DNA from: Streptococcus cristatus
GTDB lineage: Bacteria > Bacillota > Bacilli > Lactobacillales > Streptococcaceae
Assembly: GCF_003943515.1 (NCBI RefSeq)
Contig: NZ_RJPT01000003.1
Span: forward strand, 62,001-126,000
Reading direction: 5' to 3'
Length of the DNA: 64,000 nt
A program made the translations under genes and the position numbers. The notes beneath the pieces were generated by a model. That model was given only the letters and a program-made list of their open reading frames with translations, was not told the origin of the DNA and did not search any database. This document shows positions 1 through 9,528 of this stretch, one piece after another (position 1 is the stretch's first letter; each line of letters opens with the position of its first letter).

Positions 1-1
1 C

Positions 2-472
2 TATCTGGCTCATCTGGAGAAGACCGGCAAGCTCAAGGCTGTAGTGACGCAAAATATTGATAGCCTGCACGAAATGGCTGGTTCAAAAAATGTCCTCAAG
101 TTGCACGGCAGTGCGGATAGAAATTTCTGTCTAGATTGTCAGCGATTTTACGATTTGGAGGCATTTCTAGCTCTACCTGGAACGGTGCCCTACTGCCCTG
201 ACTGCGGCGGCATGATCAAGCCTGATGTGACCCTCTATGAAGAGTCTTTGGATATGGAGACTTTCCAGCAAGCTGCGCAGGCCATTCATCAAGCCGACCT
301 GCTCATCATCGGGGGCACCTCCTTGGTGGTCTATCCCGCAGCCAGTCTCATCCAGTACTTTGCTGGCAAGCATCTGGTCGTTATCAACAAGACCAGCATT
401 CCACAGGATAAGCAAGCTGACCTCGTCATCGAAGGCAAGATAGGGGAAGTTTTGGAGAAATTACGACAATAA
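2..472 (+). CDS. Sir2-family NAD-dependent protein deacylase, C-terminal part
   Basis: The reading frame is open from the left edge, so the 5' end lies outside the window. What remains begins inside the NAD-binding domain. Visible sirtuin signatures are TQNID near the left edge, the catalytic-histidine motif LHGS, a zinc ribbon of two Cys pairs (CLDC and CPDC, followed by GG), the NAD-site segment GGTSLVVYPA and a late VVINK segment. Sirtuins remove acyl groups from lysines using NAD+ in the cytoplasm. The gene converges on the regulator at 521-1429 and shares a terminator with it. The family is clear; the physiological substrate cannot be read from sequence. Confidence 0.93.
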   Translation, partial: YLAHLEKTGKLKAVVTQNIDSLHEMAGSKNVLKLHGSADRNFCLDCQRFYDLEAFLALPGTVPYCPDCGGMIKPDVTLYEESLDMETFQQAAQAIHQADLLIIGGTSLVVYPAASLIQYFAGKHLVVINKTSIPQDKQADLVIEGKIGEVLEKLRQ

Positions 473-476
473 AAAG

Positions 477-518
477 AACACCTGATGTGAGCACTGGATG
501 CTTGTTTCAGGTGTTTTA
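477..518. terminator. bidirectional terminator between the sirtuin gene and cpsY
   Basis: Inverted repeat ACACCTGA ... TCAGGTGT, with an A-run on the left and TTTT on the right, so it can stop transcripts from both convergent genes. Confidence 0.75.
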
Positions 519-520
519 CT

Positions 521-1429
521 TTATTTATCAAACTGTACTTCCTCAATCAAATACTCGATAAAGCGCTCGCCCATCTTGGACAGGCTAGCCTTTTCGTGCT
601 GGATATAGACCAGCTCGATTGGGTCATCGATGTCCAAAGGGATGGAGACGATATTATCACCGTTGAGGTTGCTGTTGAGAATACCAGTCGCAATCGTGTA
701 GCCATCCAGACCGATCAAAAGGTTAAAGAGGGTTGCGCGGTCGCTGACAACGATGGACTTTTTATGGTGCTCCTGTGAGAGAATTTCCTCAGAAAAGTAG
801 AAGGAGTTGTGAGTACCTTGGTCGTAGCTGAGGTAGGGGAAGTTTTCTAAGTCAGATAATTGAACCAGCTTTTTCTTGGCCAGCGGATTGGACTTGCTGA
901 CAAAGATATGGGGCTGCGCTGTGAAGAGATGAGTGGCAATCAAGTGATTGTCATCCAGCATCTTGGATAGGACATCGCGGTTGTAGCTATTGAGAAAGAG
1001 GACGCCAATTTCGCTGCGGAAGTTTTTTACGTCGTCAATAATTTCCCAAGTCCGAGTTTCCCGCAGAAAGAGCTCGTATTTCTCCATATCGCTTTTTTTA
1101 AGCAGGGAGACAAAAGCGTTGACTACAAAAGCATAGTGCTGAGCAGACACGCTGAAAAGCTCGCGGTGGGCGACAGGGTTTTTGTATCGCTCCTCTAGAA
1201 GTTGCGTCTGCTCAACAACCTGCCGGGCATAAGAAAGAAACTCCATGCCGTCCTTGGTCAAGGTAATTCCTTTGGGATTGCGAATGAAAATCTCGATACC
1301 CATTTCATTTTCCAAATCCCGTACAGCGTTAGATAGGCTAGGCTGGGTAATGAAAAGCTGCTTGGCAGCTTCGTTCATGCTGCCAGTCTCGACGATTTTG
1401 ATAATATAGTGTAACTGTTGAATTCTCAT
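521..1429 (-). CDS. cpsY: LysR-family transcriptional regulator, CpsY/MtaR type
   Basis: A 302-residue LysR regulator with an N-terminal winged helix-turn-helix (about residues 1-60, including ITQPSLSNAVRDLE) and a co-inducer-binding domain behind it. The N-terminus resembles streptococcal CpsY/MtaR, which controls methionine uptake and surface properties in other streptococci; the assignment is by recognition only. Its ATG lies six bases after an extended -10 box (TG-A-TAAAAT, 1436-1444 on the minus strand) with no room for a Shine-Dalgarno site, so the message is probably leaderless. It is divergent from the membrane-protein cluster at 1540. No methionine transporter gene is nearby. Confidence 0.85.
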   Translation of the reverse strand: MRIQQLHYIIKIVETGSMNEAAKQLFITQPSLSNAVRDLENEMGIEIFIRNPKGITLTKDGMEFLSYARQVVEQTQLLEERYKNPVAHRELFSVSAQHYAFVVNAFVSLLKKSDMEKYELFLRETRTWEIIDDVKNFRSEIGVLFLNSYNRDVLSKMLDDNHLIATHLFTAQPHIFVSKSNPLAKKKLVQLSDLENFPYLSYDQGTHNSFYFSEEILSQEHHKKSIVVSDRATLFNLLIGLDGYTIATGILNSNLNGDNIVSIPLDIDDPIELVYIQHEKASLSKMGERFIEYLIEEVQFDK

Positions 1430-1435
1430 AGGACT

Positions 1436-1444
1436 ATTTTATCA
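1436..1444 (-). promoter_or_regulatory. extended -10 promoter of cpsY, predicting a leaderless mRNA
   Basis: On the minus strand TGATAAAAT is followed by six bases and then the ATG at 1429. A start site about seven bases after the -10 box would fall on or next to the ATG. Confidence 0.6.
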
Positions 1445-1509
1445 CAAACTGGGGATTTTTTCCTGATAAATCAGAAGTTTAGAAAATGTTTGCTTGCTAA
1501 AGTTTCCTA

Positions 1510-1518
1510 TGCTAAAAT
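1510..1518 (+). promoter_or_regulatory. extended -10 promoter of the paralogue cluster
   Basis: TGCTAAAAT 22 bases before the ATG at 1540, followed by a good ribosome site (AAGGAGG, 1528-1534). Confidence 0.5.
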
Positions 1519-1539
1519 GAAGGAAATAAGGAGGGCGAT

Positions 1540-2355
1540 ATGGCCAAAAATGATGACTATAAAAATCGTTCGGTAGGACTACCCATTACTATTTTTATAG
1601 TATTTTTGACAATTTGCTTAATGATTCCACTTGGGAAGGTGATGATCATGTGGGGGCTTAAATCTGCTTATGAGGGACTTGGGCGAAGCAGCATGTCTTC
1701 ATCTGTTCGTCAAAAGTCATCAGAGGAGCTTCTGTTAGAGGAGAAAGTTGTTGATAGAGAAAACTCTCGTTTTACATGGACAACTGCTGACATCATCAAT
1801 CTGCAAATTAAGGAGACTGCAGCTGGTCAAAACGGAGCTTCTCTGGATCAAATCCTTGAAAAGCATGGCAAGGCTTCAAGCTTTTTTTATACTGAGAGCA
1901 ATGGGAATATTGAATTAAACTATACAAGTGAGATTACTCAAGGCCATCATAGTAGTTTAAGGTTGACATTTGAAAAAGATGGAGCAGGCTATTATTTAAT
2001 TAGAAAGAGCGCGAATATTCTTGATGAGGCCTATCCAAGGTTGCCTCAGGAAGATAGTCCCCATCTCTGGACAAAGGATGACATTACTGGTTTACAAGTT
2101 CGTGACGAGAGCACAGGCAATCCTGGTATGTCCTATGAAAAAATCATTCAATTATTTGGCCTACCTAGAGAATCAGAAGTGGTTATTTCTCACTTGGATG
2201 CGGCAGATAGTCAGCATATTGGCTTGGAACTCCAATACTTAACTTCAGATGAAAGATATAATAATGAATGGGTTCATTTAATCTTTCATCGTCAAGAAGA
2301 TGGCTTCTTTCGGTTGACGACAGTTACTAGTCATATCGATAGAAGAGAAAGATAG
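1540..2355 (+). CDS. membrane-anchored protein with two BLIP/OmlA-like repeats, paralogue 1
   Basis: 271 residues. One hydrophobic segment at about 15-35 follows a short charged N-terminus, then a Ser-rich linker, then two copies of a domain of about 80 residues. Each copy opens with an aromatic-x-W-T block (FTWTTADI; LWTKDDI), continues to a Gly-rich segment and an I/V-x(2-3)-G-x-(P/A) turn (EKHGKAS; QLFGLPR), and ends with a predicted strand near F-x-x-(D/E)-G-x-(F/Y). This layout recalls the SmpA/OmlA or BLIP-like fold of small extracellular binding modules. It is the first of three tandem relatives. The membrane segment places the repeats outside the cell. Function unknown; a role in protein or ligand binding is inference. 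Confidence 0.75.
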   Translation: MAKNDDYKNRSVGLPITIFIVFLTICLMIPLGKVMIMWGLKSAYEGLGRSSMSSSVRQKSSEELLLEEKVVDRENSRFTWTTADIINLQIKETAAGQNGASLDQILEKHGKASSFFYTESNGNIELNYTSEITQGHHSSLRLTFEKDGAGYYLIRKSANILDEAYPRLPQEDSPHLWTKDDITGLQVRDESTGNPGMSYEKIIQLFGLPRESEVVISHLDAADSQHIGLELQYLTSDERYNNEWVHLIFHRQEDGFFRLTTVTSHIDRRER

Positions 2356-2500
2356 GGAGACTGATGGTCTCCTTAGGTAACCAAAGCAAGCAGAAAAGAC
2401 GGGGAATTTGTGCTTTCCTCTATATAAACAGACTGAGGTACATTTTGCAATCTCGATCTATTCATGATATGATGAGTTTTTAGACTGATAAGGAGCAGTG

Positions 2501-3346
2501 ATGAAGAGACAAGAAGATTCGTTTGAAGATATTGCTTTCGAGTTAGAAAAGCAAACCTATAAATCTAAGTTTTTACCATTCATGGTAGTAGCTATTGTTG
2601 TATTTTCTGTCATTGGAACGGTTTTTTTGACACTTTCTCTGTCAGAAAAAAGCAAAGCTAAGCAGACGCCAACTCCGTCTAGCCAGATTAGTTCATCATC
2701 AAATAGTTTGGAAGATGAGAAAGCTGAAGCAGAACAATTGGCTAAAAGTCTTATTGTTTCTCCAGAAAAAAGCGGTCCCTTTCTTTGGACAGTTGAAAAG
2801 GCAGTCGCGCTTCCCATAAACAAATACAAGGGCGGAGCCGTCTTGGAAGATGTTTTAAAGGAATTTGGGAAACCAGTTCAAGGTGGGGCCTGGATTGATT
2901 TTTTGCCAAATCATAAAGTTCAAAAACATATTCGCCTTATCTGGAAATCGAAAAATGGTAGTATGGGCTATGTATCTTTAACCTTTGCTGAATTTGATGG
3001 TGTCTATAAGCTCATTTCAAAATACCATTTTAGCCTTTCAAGTGATAAAATTCAGGTGGATAACAATCCTAATAGATCCTTTTTATGGACGCAAGAATAC
3101 ATCGATAGTCTTGTTATTGGTGCTAGAGAAGGAACAGCTAAAGGTACACCATATGATGAGATTGTTTTAAAAGTCGGCTTACCTCTACATCAGACGATTT
3201 CTGGAGACGACAATCAACTGAAGATGCGGGTTGATTATGTTAATCCGCATTCTTGGCAAAATCCAGAACAATTGAAAAGAGTTCATTTAGAATTCTACAA
3301 GCAAGGAGATGGTAGATGGCGTTTGGTGTCTAAAGAAAGTGAGTAA
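2501..3346 (+). CDS. membrane-anchored protein with two BLIP/OmlA-like repeats, paralogue 2
   Basis: 281 residues, starting at ATG 2501 because AAGGAG (2490-2495) is five bases upstream; the in-frame GTG at 2498 would sit too close to that site. The order is a cytoplasmic N-terminus, one membrane segment (about 26-49), a Ser/Thr/Pro-rich linker, then two repeats opening with FLWTVEKA and FLWTQEYI and each containing a (E/K)-x-G-x-P turn. Same architecture as its neighbours but clearly diverged, so the duplications are not recent. A gap of about 145 bases before it holds a possible TATGAT box, so it may have its own promoter. Function unknown. Confidence 0.75.
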   Translation: MKRQEDSFEDIAFELEKQTYKSKFLPFMVVAIVVFSVIGTVFLTLSLSEKSKAKQTPTPSSQISSSSNSLEDEKAEAEQLAKSLIVSPEKSGPFLWTVEKAVALPINKYKGGAVLEDVLKEFGKPVQGGAWIDFLPNHKVQKHIRLIWKSKNGSMGYVSLTFAEFDGVYKLISKYHFSLSSDKIQVDNNPNRSFLWTQEYIDSLVIGAREGTAKGTPYDEIVLKVGLPLHQTISGDDNQLKMRVDYVNPHSWQNPEQLKRVHLEFYKQGDGRWRLVSKESE

Positions 3347-3373
3347 ACTAAATCGATAAGAAAGAGGAGGAAA

Positions 3374-4339
3374 ATGAGGAGAAGTAGCAAGAAAAAGCGT
3401 GATCTTCATTCATTTAGAGAGATCAAAAGAGACCTTTATCGGCAACAAAAGCTAAAAAGGGAAGAGCTCAGCACGATGACGATGCAGGAGGAGAGAAAAA
3501 GAATTAGCTTGGCTTTTACCCTTCTTTGTTTGGCAATCTCTTTTGCTTTGTTCTTTGGCTTCTATTATTTATCGCAACAGGTTCCTAATAAAGCTGAACT
3601 GAAGTACAAATATGACGATAAATCCTCGTCAGTTCGTGGAGACAGCTCGGCTAGTCAGCAAGATGATGATGAATCAACATTGACCCAAGAACAAAAGGAG
3701 CTGAAACAGAAAATTGTTGAGGAAGATGAAGAGAAGTTTGCTTTTAATTGGACATTGGATAATTTTGTAGAGCTCAAGGTGGAAAATGGGGGGACTAATA
3801 GCCCAACTTTAGAAGAGGTCATTGCGAAATACGGTAAGGGTTCAGATGTGAGTTTTGGTACAAAAGGATTGACACTAACTTATAAGACAAGAATTATAGA
3901 TGTTCCTAGATATGGCTCATCGGGACATCCTCAGGAAATCAATTTGGTTTTTTATGACCCTGATTCGAATGGCAAGAACTATTATTTGATAAGTAAAAGT
4001 GCAGTATATTTAGATGACAGTAACTATCCTTCAGCGACGAAAGACGAATTTGTCTTTAAGTGGAAGCCAGAAGATATGGAAACATTAAAAATAGGTGATA
4101 GCCAGTATGGCAAAGGTGGGATGACTTACCAAGAGGTTGTTGAGCGTTTTGGACTTCCTTCAGAACTTAATATTTATGGAAGTGGCATGAGCGGTAGCCC
4201 CTTATCACTACAGTCCAATTATAGAAACTTTCGAAATATAGAACGAAAATATGATTCAGTAACCTTGACTTTCAAGAGGCAGGAAGATGGCCGTTTTTAT
4301 CTGGCAAATGCAAATAGTGAATTTGATAAGAGCTGGTAA
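3374..4339 (+). CDS. membrane-anchored protein with two BLIP/OmlA-like repeats, paralogue 3
   Basis: 321 residues. A longer, very basic N-terminal tail (rich in Arg/Lys, about 45 residues) precedes the membrane segment (about 47-67); a Ser/Asp/Glu-rich linker follows, then two repeats opening with FNWTLDNF and FKWKPEDM. The second has the typical GKGGMTYQEVVERFGLPSE stretch. It is 27 bases after paralogue 2 with a strong ribosome site (GAGGAGG, 3364-3370), so the two are probably cotranscribed. The extra basic tail suggests contact with membrane phospholipid or nucleic acid, but that is speculation. Function unknown. Confidence 0.75.
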   Translation: MRRSSKKKRDLHSFREIKRDLYRQQKLKREELSTMTMQEERKRISLAFTLLCLAISFALFFGFYYLSQQVPNKAELKYKYDDKSSSVRGDSSASQQDDDESTLTQEQKELKQKIVEEDEEKFAFNWTLDNFVELKVENGGTNSPTLEEVIAKYGKGSDVSFGTKGLTLTYKTRIIDVPRYGSSGHPQEINLVFYDPDSNGKNYYLISKSAVYLDDSNYPSATKDEFVFKWKPEDMETLKIGDSQYGKGGMTYQEVVERFGLPSELNIYGSGMSGSPLSLQSNYRNFRNIERKYDSVTLTFKRQEDGRFYLANANSEFDKSW

Positions 4340-4357
4340 GACTGTAATTCCTGAGAG

Positions 4358-4383
4358 AACATTTGAAAGTTCTAATGTTTTTT
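4358..4383 (+). terminator. possible terminator after the paralogue cluster
   Basis: AACATT ... AATGTT followed by TTTTTT. The stem is only six pairs, so confidence is modest. Confidence 0.45.
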
Positions 4384-4388
4384 CTGTC

Positions 4389-4417
4389 TTGACAATCCTT
4401 ATTGCTAACGATATAAT
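4389..4417 (+). promoter_or_regulatory. consensus promoter of pyrK-pyrDb
   Basis: Perfect TTGACA (4389-4394), 17-base spacer, perfect TATAAT (4412-4417). Such a strong promoter suits a gene controlled afterwards by attenuation. Confidence 0.85.
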
Positions 4418-4425
4418 GTTTACAA

Positions 4426-4530
4426 TTTAACCTTTAATCAAGTCCAGTGAGGCTGCAAGGTAGGAAAAACGGTATAAGGGCAATTTGACTGCCTTGTTTT
4501 TTGCGAAACCTTGCTGCGGCGAGGTTTTTT
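4426..4530 (+). promoter_or_regulatory. PyrR-binding attenuator before pyrK
   Basis: The leader contains the PyrR RNA-binding hairpin core (AGTCCAGTGAGGCTGCAAGG, 4441-4460), followed by an intrinsic terminator (AACCTTGC, loop, GCGAGGTT, then T6; 4507-4530). In low-GC Gram-positives PyrR bound to UMP stabilises the anti-antiterminator, so the terminator forms and pyr genes shut down. The hairpin and terminator are seen directly; the mechanism comes from the PyrR family. pyrR itself is not in the window. Confidence 0.92.
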
Positions 4531-4551
4531 CTTGTAGAAAGTGAGGTTGTC

Positions 4552-5358
4552 ATGGTTAGTGACAGTTGTAAAAAGAGATTTGGCAAGATTATGCTGGAGC
4601 AGATGGAGCTGCTGGAGCAAGTAGAAATTGCGCCTCAGATTTTTTCGATGCGCCTGAAAGGCCAGATGGTGAGCCAGATGCAGGTCGGGCAATTCCTGCA
4701 TATCCGAGTGCCAGATGATAGCAAGCTGCTGCGGCGTCCCATTTCCATATCGGAGATTGACCGAGAGCAACAGATATGCCGGATTATTTATCGGGTCGAA
4801 GGTGGCGGGACAGCTATTTTTTCTCAACTTCCAGTTGGGTCTTTTCTTGATGTTATGGGGCCTCAGGGAAATGGCTTTGATTTGTCTCCGGTAGAAAAGG
4901 GCGACAAGGTCTTGATTATCGGAGGTGGTATCGGTGTGCCTCCTCTTTTACAAACGGCGAAAGAACTCCATGCTAAGGGTGCCCATGTTACAGCAGTATT
5001 AGGCTTTGCCAATCAATCTGCGGTTATTTTGGAAGAAGAATTTCGTGAGTGTAGTCAGTTGTTTATCACTACAGATGATGGCAGTTACGGACGAAAAGGC
5101 TATGTATCAAGCATTGCCGATGAGCTGACTGAGGATTTTGCTGCGGTCTATTCTTGTGGGGCGCCCGGTATGCTCCAGTATGTGGATCGGAAATTTCACG
5201 ATCATCCCCATGCCTATCTCTCAATGGAGTCTCGCATGGCTTGTGGCATGGGCGCTTGCTATGCCTGCGTCGTTCATGTAGCAGGTCAGGATGAAGCGGT
5301 CAATAAGCGGGTTTGCGAAGATGGACCAGTTTTTGAGACTGGGACCATCGTGCTTTAG
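4552..5358 (+). CDS. pyrK: dihydroorotate dehydrogenase B, electron-transfer subunit PyrK
   Basis: 268 residues from ATG 4552; an in-frame TTG at 4501 lies inside the attenuator and is unlikely. It has an FAD-binding beta-barrel with RRPISIS, an NAD-binding half with GGGIGVPPLL, and a C-terminal 2Fe-2S cysteine cluster (CGMGACYACVVH, then a later Cys in RVCEDGPVF). PyrK carries electrons from PyrD to NAD+ during oxidation of dihydroorotate to orotate. The next gene, 12 bases on, encodes the catalytic partner, as usual for the class 1B enzyme. Confidence 0.96.
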   Translation: MVSDSCKKRFGKIMLEQMELLEQVEIAPQIFSMRLKGQMVSQMQVGQFLHIRVPDDSKLLRRPISISEIDREQQICRIIYRVEGGGTAIFSQLPVGSFLDVMGPQGNGFDLSPVEKGDKVLIIGGGIGVPPLLQTAKELHAKGAHVTAVLGFANQSAVILEEEFRECSQLFITTDDGSYGRKGYVSSIADELTEDFAAVYSCGAPGMLQYVDRKFHDHPHAYLSMESRMACGMGACYACVVHVAGQDEAVNKRVCEDGPVFETGTIVL

Positions 5359-6309
<951 letters not shown>

Positions 6310-6322
6310 GCTCGATTTTCTC

Positions 6323-6351
6323 TTGACAAACTTCCCAGTAAATTATAGAAT
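6323..6351 (+). promoter_or_regulatory. promoter of pyrF
   Basis: TTGACA (6323-6328) and TAGAAT (6346-6351) with a 17-base spacer. Confidence 0.75.
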
Positions 6352-6359
6352 GTTTAAGA

Positions 6360-6461
6360 TAAAACCTTTAAAGAAGTCCAGAGAGGCTCTAAGGCGCATA
6401 CGTTTAAAATGGCAGATTCTGCCACATTTTCGTGTAACCTTGCTCTCGGGCAAGGTTTTTT
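6360..6461 (+). promoter_or_regulatory. second PyrR-binding attenuator, before pyrF
   Basis: A second PyrR hairpin core (AGTCCAGAGAGGCTCTAAGG, 6375-6394) precedes a terminator AACCTTGC-loop-GCAAGGTT-T6 (6436-6461). It differs from the pyrK copy mainly in the variable stem positions while the conserved loop is kept, as expected of a real binding site. Confidence 0.92.
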
Positions 6462-6512
6462 CTATGATTGTAATCATCTTTATAGTAAGTACAAAGCAAG
6501 GAGAAGAACTGC

Positions 6513-7205
6513 ATGCGTGAAGAACGTCCTATTATCGCCCTAGACTTTCCATCTTTTGATGATGTCAAAAACTTTCTGGAGCATTTCCCTGAAGATGAAA
6601 AACTGTACGTCAAAATCGGCATGGAATTCTTTTATGCCATCGGTCCAGAAATTGTGCATTATCTGAAAGGCTTGGGACATAGTATTTTCCTAGATTTGAA
6701 ATTGCACGACATCCCTAATACCGTGCGTTCCGCTATGTCTGTATTGGGAACATTTGGCATTGATATGGTGACAGTTCATGCAGCTGGCGGCGTTGAGATG
6801 ATGCGGGAAGCTAAAAAGGTTCTCGGTGACAATGCTAAATTGGTAGCGGTGACCCAGTTGACTTCGACCAGTGAAGAAGACATGCGCGACTGCCAAAATA
6901 TCCAAACAACCGTGCAAGAATCCGTTGTCAATTATGCCCGCAAGGCTAAGGAAGCTGGGCTGGATGGGGTTGTTTGCTCGGCCTTGGAAGTTGAGCTGAT
7001 CAAGGAAGCTACGGCGGACGATTTTCTTTGCGTGACGCCGGGTATCCGGCCGGCAGGTGCTGAAATCGGTGACCAAAAGCGGGTCATGACACCGCAGGAA
7101 GCCCACCAGATTGGCAGTAATTATATTGTGGTTGGTCGTCCGATTATTCAAGCTGAAAATCCTTGGGATGCCTATCACGAAATTAAGAAACAGTGGAATA
7201 GCTAA
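6513..7205 (+). CDS. pyrF: orotidine 5'-phosphate decarboxylase
   Basis: 230 residues, the usual length. Family signatures are IIALDFPS at the N-terminus, [12 protein letters not shown] with the catalytic Lys-Asp network, and the phosphate-binding end TPGIRP ... VVGRPI. It decarboxylates OMP to UMP, the last step of the pathway. The start is fixed by AAGGAG at 6499-6504. pyrE, encoding the preceding step, lies 47 bases downstream with no terminator between, so both answer to the second attenuator. Confidence 0.98.
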   Translation: MREERPIIALDFPSFDDVKNFLEHFPEDEKLYVKIGMEFFYAIGPEIVHYLKGLGHSIFLDLKLHDIPNTVRSAMSVLGTFGIDMVTVHAAGGVEMMREAKKVLGDNAKLVAVTQLTSTSEEDMRDCQNIQTTVQESVVNYARKAKEAGLDGVVCSALEVELIKEATADDFLCVTPGIRPAGAEIGDQKRVMTPQEAHQIGSNYIVVGRPIIQAENPWDAYHEIKKQWNS

Positions 7206-7252
7206 GTAAGAATTTTAAATGAAACGAATAACAGATTTATAAGGAGTGAAAA

Positions 7253-7882
7253 ATGACTTTAGCCAACGATATTGCACGCGACTTGTTGAAAATCAAAGCG
7301 GTTTACTTGAAACCAGAGGAGCCTTTTACTTGGGCTTCTGGGATTAAATCACCGATTTATACAGATAACCGAGTGACTTTGGCCTACCCAGAAACTCGGA
7401 CTTTGATTGAAAATGGCTTTGTTGAAAAGATTCGTGCAGAATTTCCTGATGTGGAAGTGATTGCGGGAACGGCGACGGCGGGTATTCCTCACGGTGCTAT
7501 CATCGCTGACAAGATGAATCTGCCTTTTGCTTATATCCGTAGCAAACCAAAAGATCACGGAGCGGGCAATCAGATTGAAGGTCGAGTGGCTCCTGGTCAA
7601 AAGATGGTTGTGATTGAAGATTTGATTTCCACTGGCGGCTCTGTTTTGGATGCTATTGCGGCAGCTAAGCGTGAAGGAGCAGATGTAATCGGTGCTGCAG
7701 CAATCTTCACCTACGAATTGCCAAAGGCAGATAAGAACTTTGCGGATGCAGGCGTGAAGTTGGTGACCTTGTCTAACTACACAGAGCTTATCCACCTGGC
7801 TGAGCAAGAAGGCTATATCAATGCAGAAGGATTGACTTTGCTGAAGAAGTTTAAAGACGATCAAGAAAACTGGCAAAATTAA
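7253..7882 (+). CDS. pyrE: orotate phosphoribosyltransferase
   Basis: 209 residues. The PRPP-binding motif appears as [16 protein letters not shown], with the orotate-side segment [16 protein letters not shown] near the N-terminus and the flexible catalytic loop KPKDHGAGN. It makes OMP from orotate and PRPP. The ribosome site AAGGAG is six bases before the ATG. It ends the pyrF-pyrE transcript at the hairpin 7893-7926. Confidence 0.98.
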   Translation: MTLANDIARDLLKIKAVYLKPEEPFTWASGIKSPIYTDNRVTLAYPETRTLIENGFVEKIRAEFPDVEVIAGTATAGIPHGAIIADKMNLPFAYIRSKPKDHGAGNQIEGRVAPGQKMVVIEDLISTGGSVLDAIAAAKREGADVIGAAAIFTYELPKADKNFADAGVKLVTLSNYTELIHLAEQEGYINAEGLTLLKKFKDDQENWQN

Positions 7883-7892
7883 GAAGGTACGA

Positions 7893-7926
7893 GGAGGCGG
7901 GACTAGCATGTTCCTGTCTCCTTTTT
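7893..7926 (+). terminator. terminator after pyrE
   Basis: GGAGGCGGGA ... TCCTGTCTCC followed by TTTTT; the stem uses two G-U pairs. Confidence 0.75.
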
Positions 7927-7979
7927 AGGATTTACTTGGCCTCTGCCCACTTTTTAAAATAGCAAAAAGTGCCTGATTT

Positions 7980-7988
7980 TGTTATAAT
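7980..7988 (+). promoter_or_regulatory. extended -10 promoter, predicting a leaderless mRNA for the gene at 7995
   Basis: TGTTATAAT ends six bases before the ATG, leaving no space for a ribosome site. Confidence 0.65.
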
Positions 7989-7994
7989 AAAGCC

Positions 7995-9527
7995 ATGTCT
8001 AAGATTTATCATATCACTTTTTTGATTCTGCAAAAAATCATGCTGGTATTGAGTCTTCATTGGCTGTTTACAGCTATTTTTCATGTGTCGCAGTTAAGTA
8101 GCTTGGCTCTGATTTTGTTTGGAGTCTTGGCAATCCTAGCGAATCGCTATCGGTTTCAGCTTAAAAAGTCTTATCATTTTCTCATGAGGCACAAGCTTGC
8201 CATTGCTTTAGCAGCTCTCCTTTTTCAGCTCATCATGCTCTTATCGGCTGAGCTTTTGATTAGACGGGACGCAGCGGTGGTTTTCACAGGGGCTTTCAAG
8301 TACCTGAAGGAGTCCTCTATTTCCAGCTACCTGACGCGCAATCCCAATAATCTGTCCCTCTTTCTCTATGAGCGTTTCTTCTTTAATCTCTTTGGCGAAG
8401 CAGCTCTTTGGATTATGCAGGGCCTCAATCTTTTTTACGCCAATATTGCGACTTGGATCCTCTACAAAGGCTGTCAGCGATACTTTTCGCAGGCTACAGC
8501 AGATGCGGTTTTTAGCCTTTATGTAGCCTTGGTCGGATTTTCGCCTTACTACATGTCCATGTACACAGACATTCCCCCCTTGCCTTTGATTAGTTTGCAG
8601 ATTTTTCTGGCTCTGAGTCTGTTGGAAAATAAGGGGAATAGTCGCCAAATCATTTCTAGAAGCCTTTTATTAGGGATTCTGACCAGTCTTGCTTTTTTGA
8701 TTCGTCCGACAGTGATGATTCTGCTGATTTCTGTTTTTGGAGTTTTGTTTTTGAGACAAAACTGGAAAAAATTTTTCTTGACTGCGGCGGTCTTTGCTCT
8801 AAGCTTTTCAGCAGGCTATCTTCCGCTTCATTATGGCCTAGCCCACCAGACAGAAGTGACGATTATCCAAGGCCAAGGACTGGCCAAAGGGCCACTGCTT
8901 TTCATCAATCTGGGGCTAACCAATATCGGTCACGACCAGGAGGACATGAAGGAAGGGCTGTTGCAATACGTTGAGCCTGACAAGCGAGCTGACTACAATA
9001 ACGGCATGTTTGCCAAGGAAAATGTCATCAAAGAAATCAAACGCCGCTTGAAAGAATACACTCCTCTGACCTTTCTACAGCACCTGTATTATAAACACTC
9101 TTTGACAGTTGCTGAAGGAAACTTGGGTTGGCTCTATCGCAGTGTTGAAAATGAAAAAACACCTTATATTTCACCGCTTTATGAGTTCACAAAAGACAAT
9201 GCATTCGCCCAGTTTATCCGTGATTTCTTCCTCAATTCTGATAAGGACAGTTTTCGATTTTATTCGCTGATCAAGCAGGCAGTTTGGATTGTCATGGCTT
9301 TGGGGCTGGTCTTTGCTCTTTGGAAATATCGACCAAACGATTCCTTGAATTTCTTGATCTTGGCAGTTTTCGGTGGCCTCCTCTTTCTGCAGATTTTCGA
9401 AGGAGGAAAGACCCGTTATCTGATTCAGTTTTTGCCACAGATTTTGATTCTGTCAGCTGTGGGTTTGACTCAGTATCCTCAAGGTTTAGACAACATTCGC
9501 TTTTGGAGTAGAAAGAAGAGTCGTTAA
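7995..9527 (+). CDS. polytopic membrane glycosyltransferase-like protein (GT-C type)
   Basis: 510 residues with about ten to twelve hydrophobic segments. A long loop in the C-terminal half (about residues 300-410) is hydrophilic. The layout resembles the GT-C superfamily (PMT/ArnT-like enzymes using lipid-linked sugar donors), including streptococcal membrane proteins annotated as glycosyltransferases. No signature precise enough to name a substrate was recognised. The next gene begins two bases after its stop, so the two are translationally coupled. The message is predicted leaderless. Confidence 0.7.
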   Translation: MSKIYHITFLILQKIMLVLSLHWLFTAIFHVSQLSSLALILFGVLAILANRYRFQLKKSYHFLMRHKLAIALAALLFQLIMLLSAELLIRRDAAVVFTGAFKYLKESSISSYLTRNPNNLSLFLYERFFFNLFGEAALWIMQGLNLFYANIATWILYKGCQRYFSQATADAVFSLYVALVGFSPYYMSMYTDIPPLPLISLQIFLALSLLENKGNSRQIISRSLLLGILTSLAFLIRPTVMILLISVFGVLFLRQNWKKFFLTAAVFALSFSAGYLPLHYGLAHQTEVTIIQGQGLAKGPLLFINLGLTNIGHDQEDMKEGLLQYVEPDKRADYNNGMFAKENVIKEIKRRLKEYTPLTFLQHLYYKHSLTVAEGNLGWLYRSVENEKTPYISPLYEFTKDNAFAQFIRDFFLNSDKDSFRFYSLIKQAVWIVMALGLVFALWKYRPNDSLNFLILAVFGGLLFLQIFEGGKTRYLIQFLPQILILSAVGLTQYPQGLDNIRFWSRKKSR

Positions 9528-9528
9528 G

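Noticed and set aside
4501-4551. TTG start extending pyrK upstream
   Set aside because: The segment encodes the attenuator terminator, which must not be translated for control to work.
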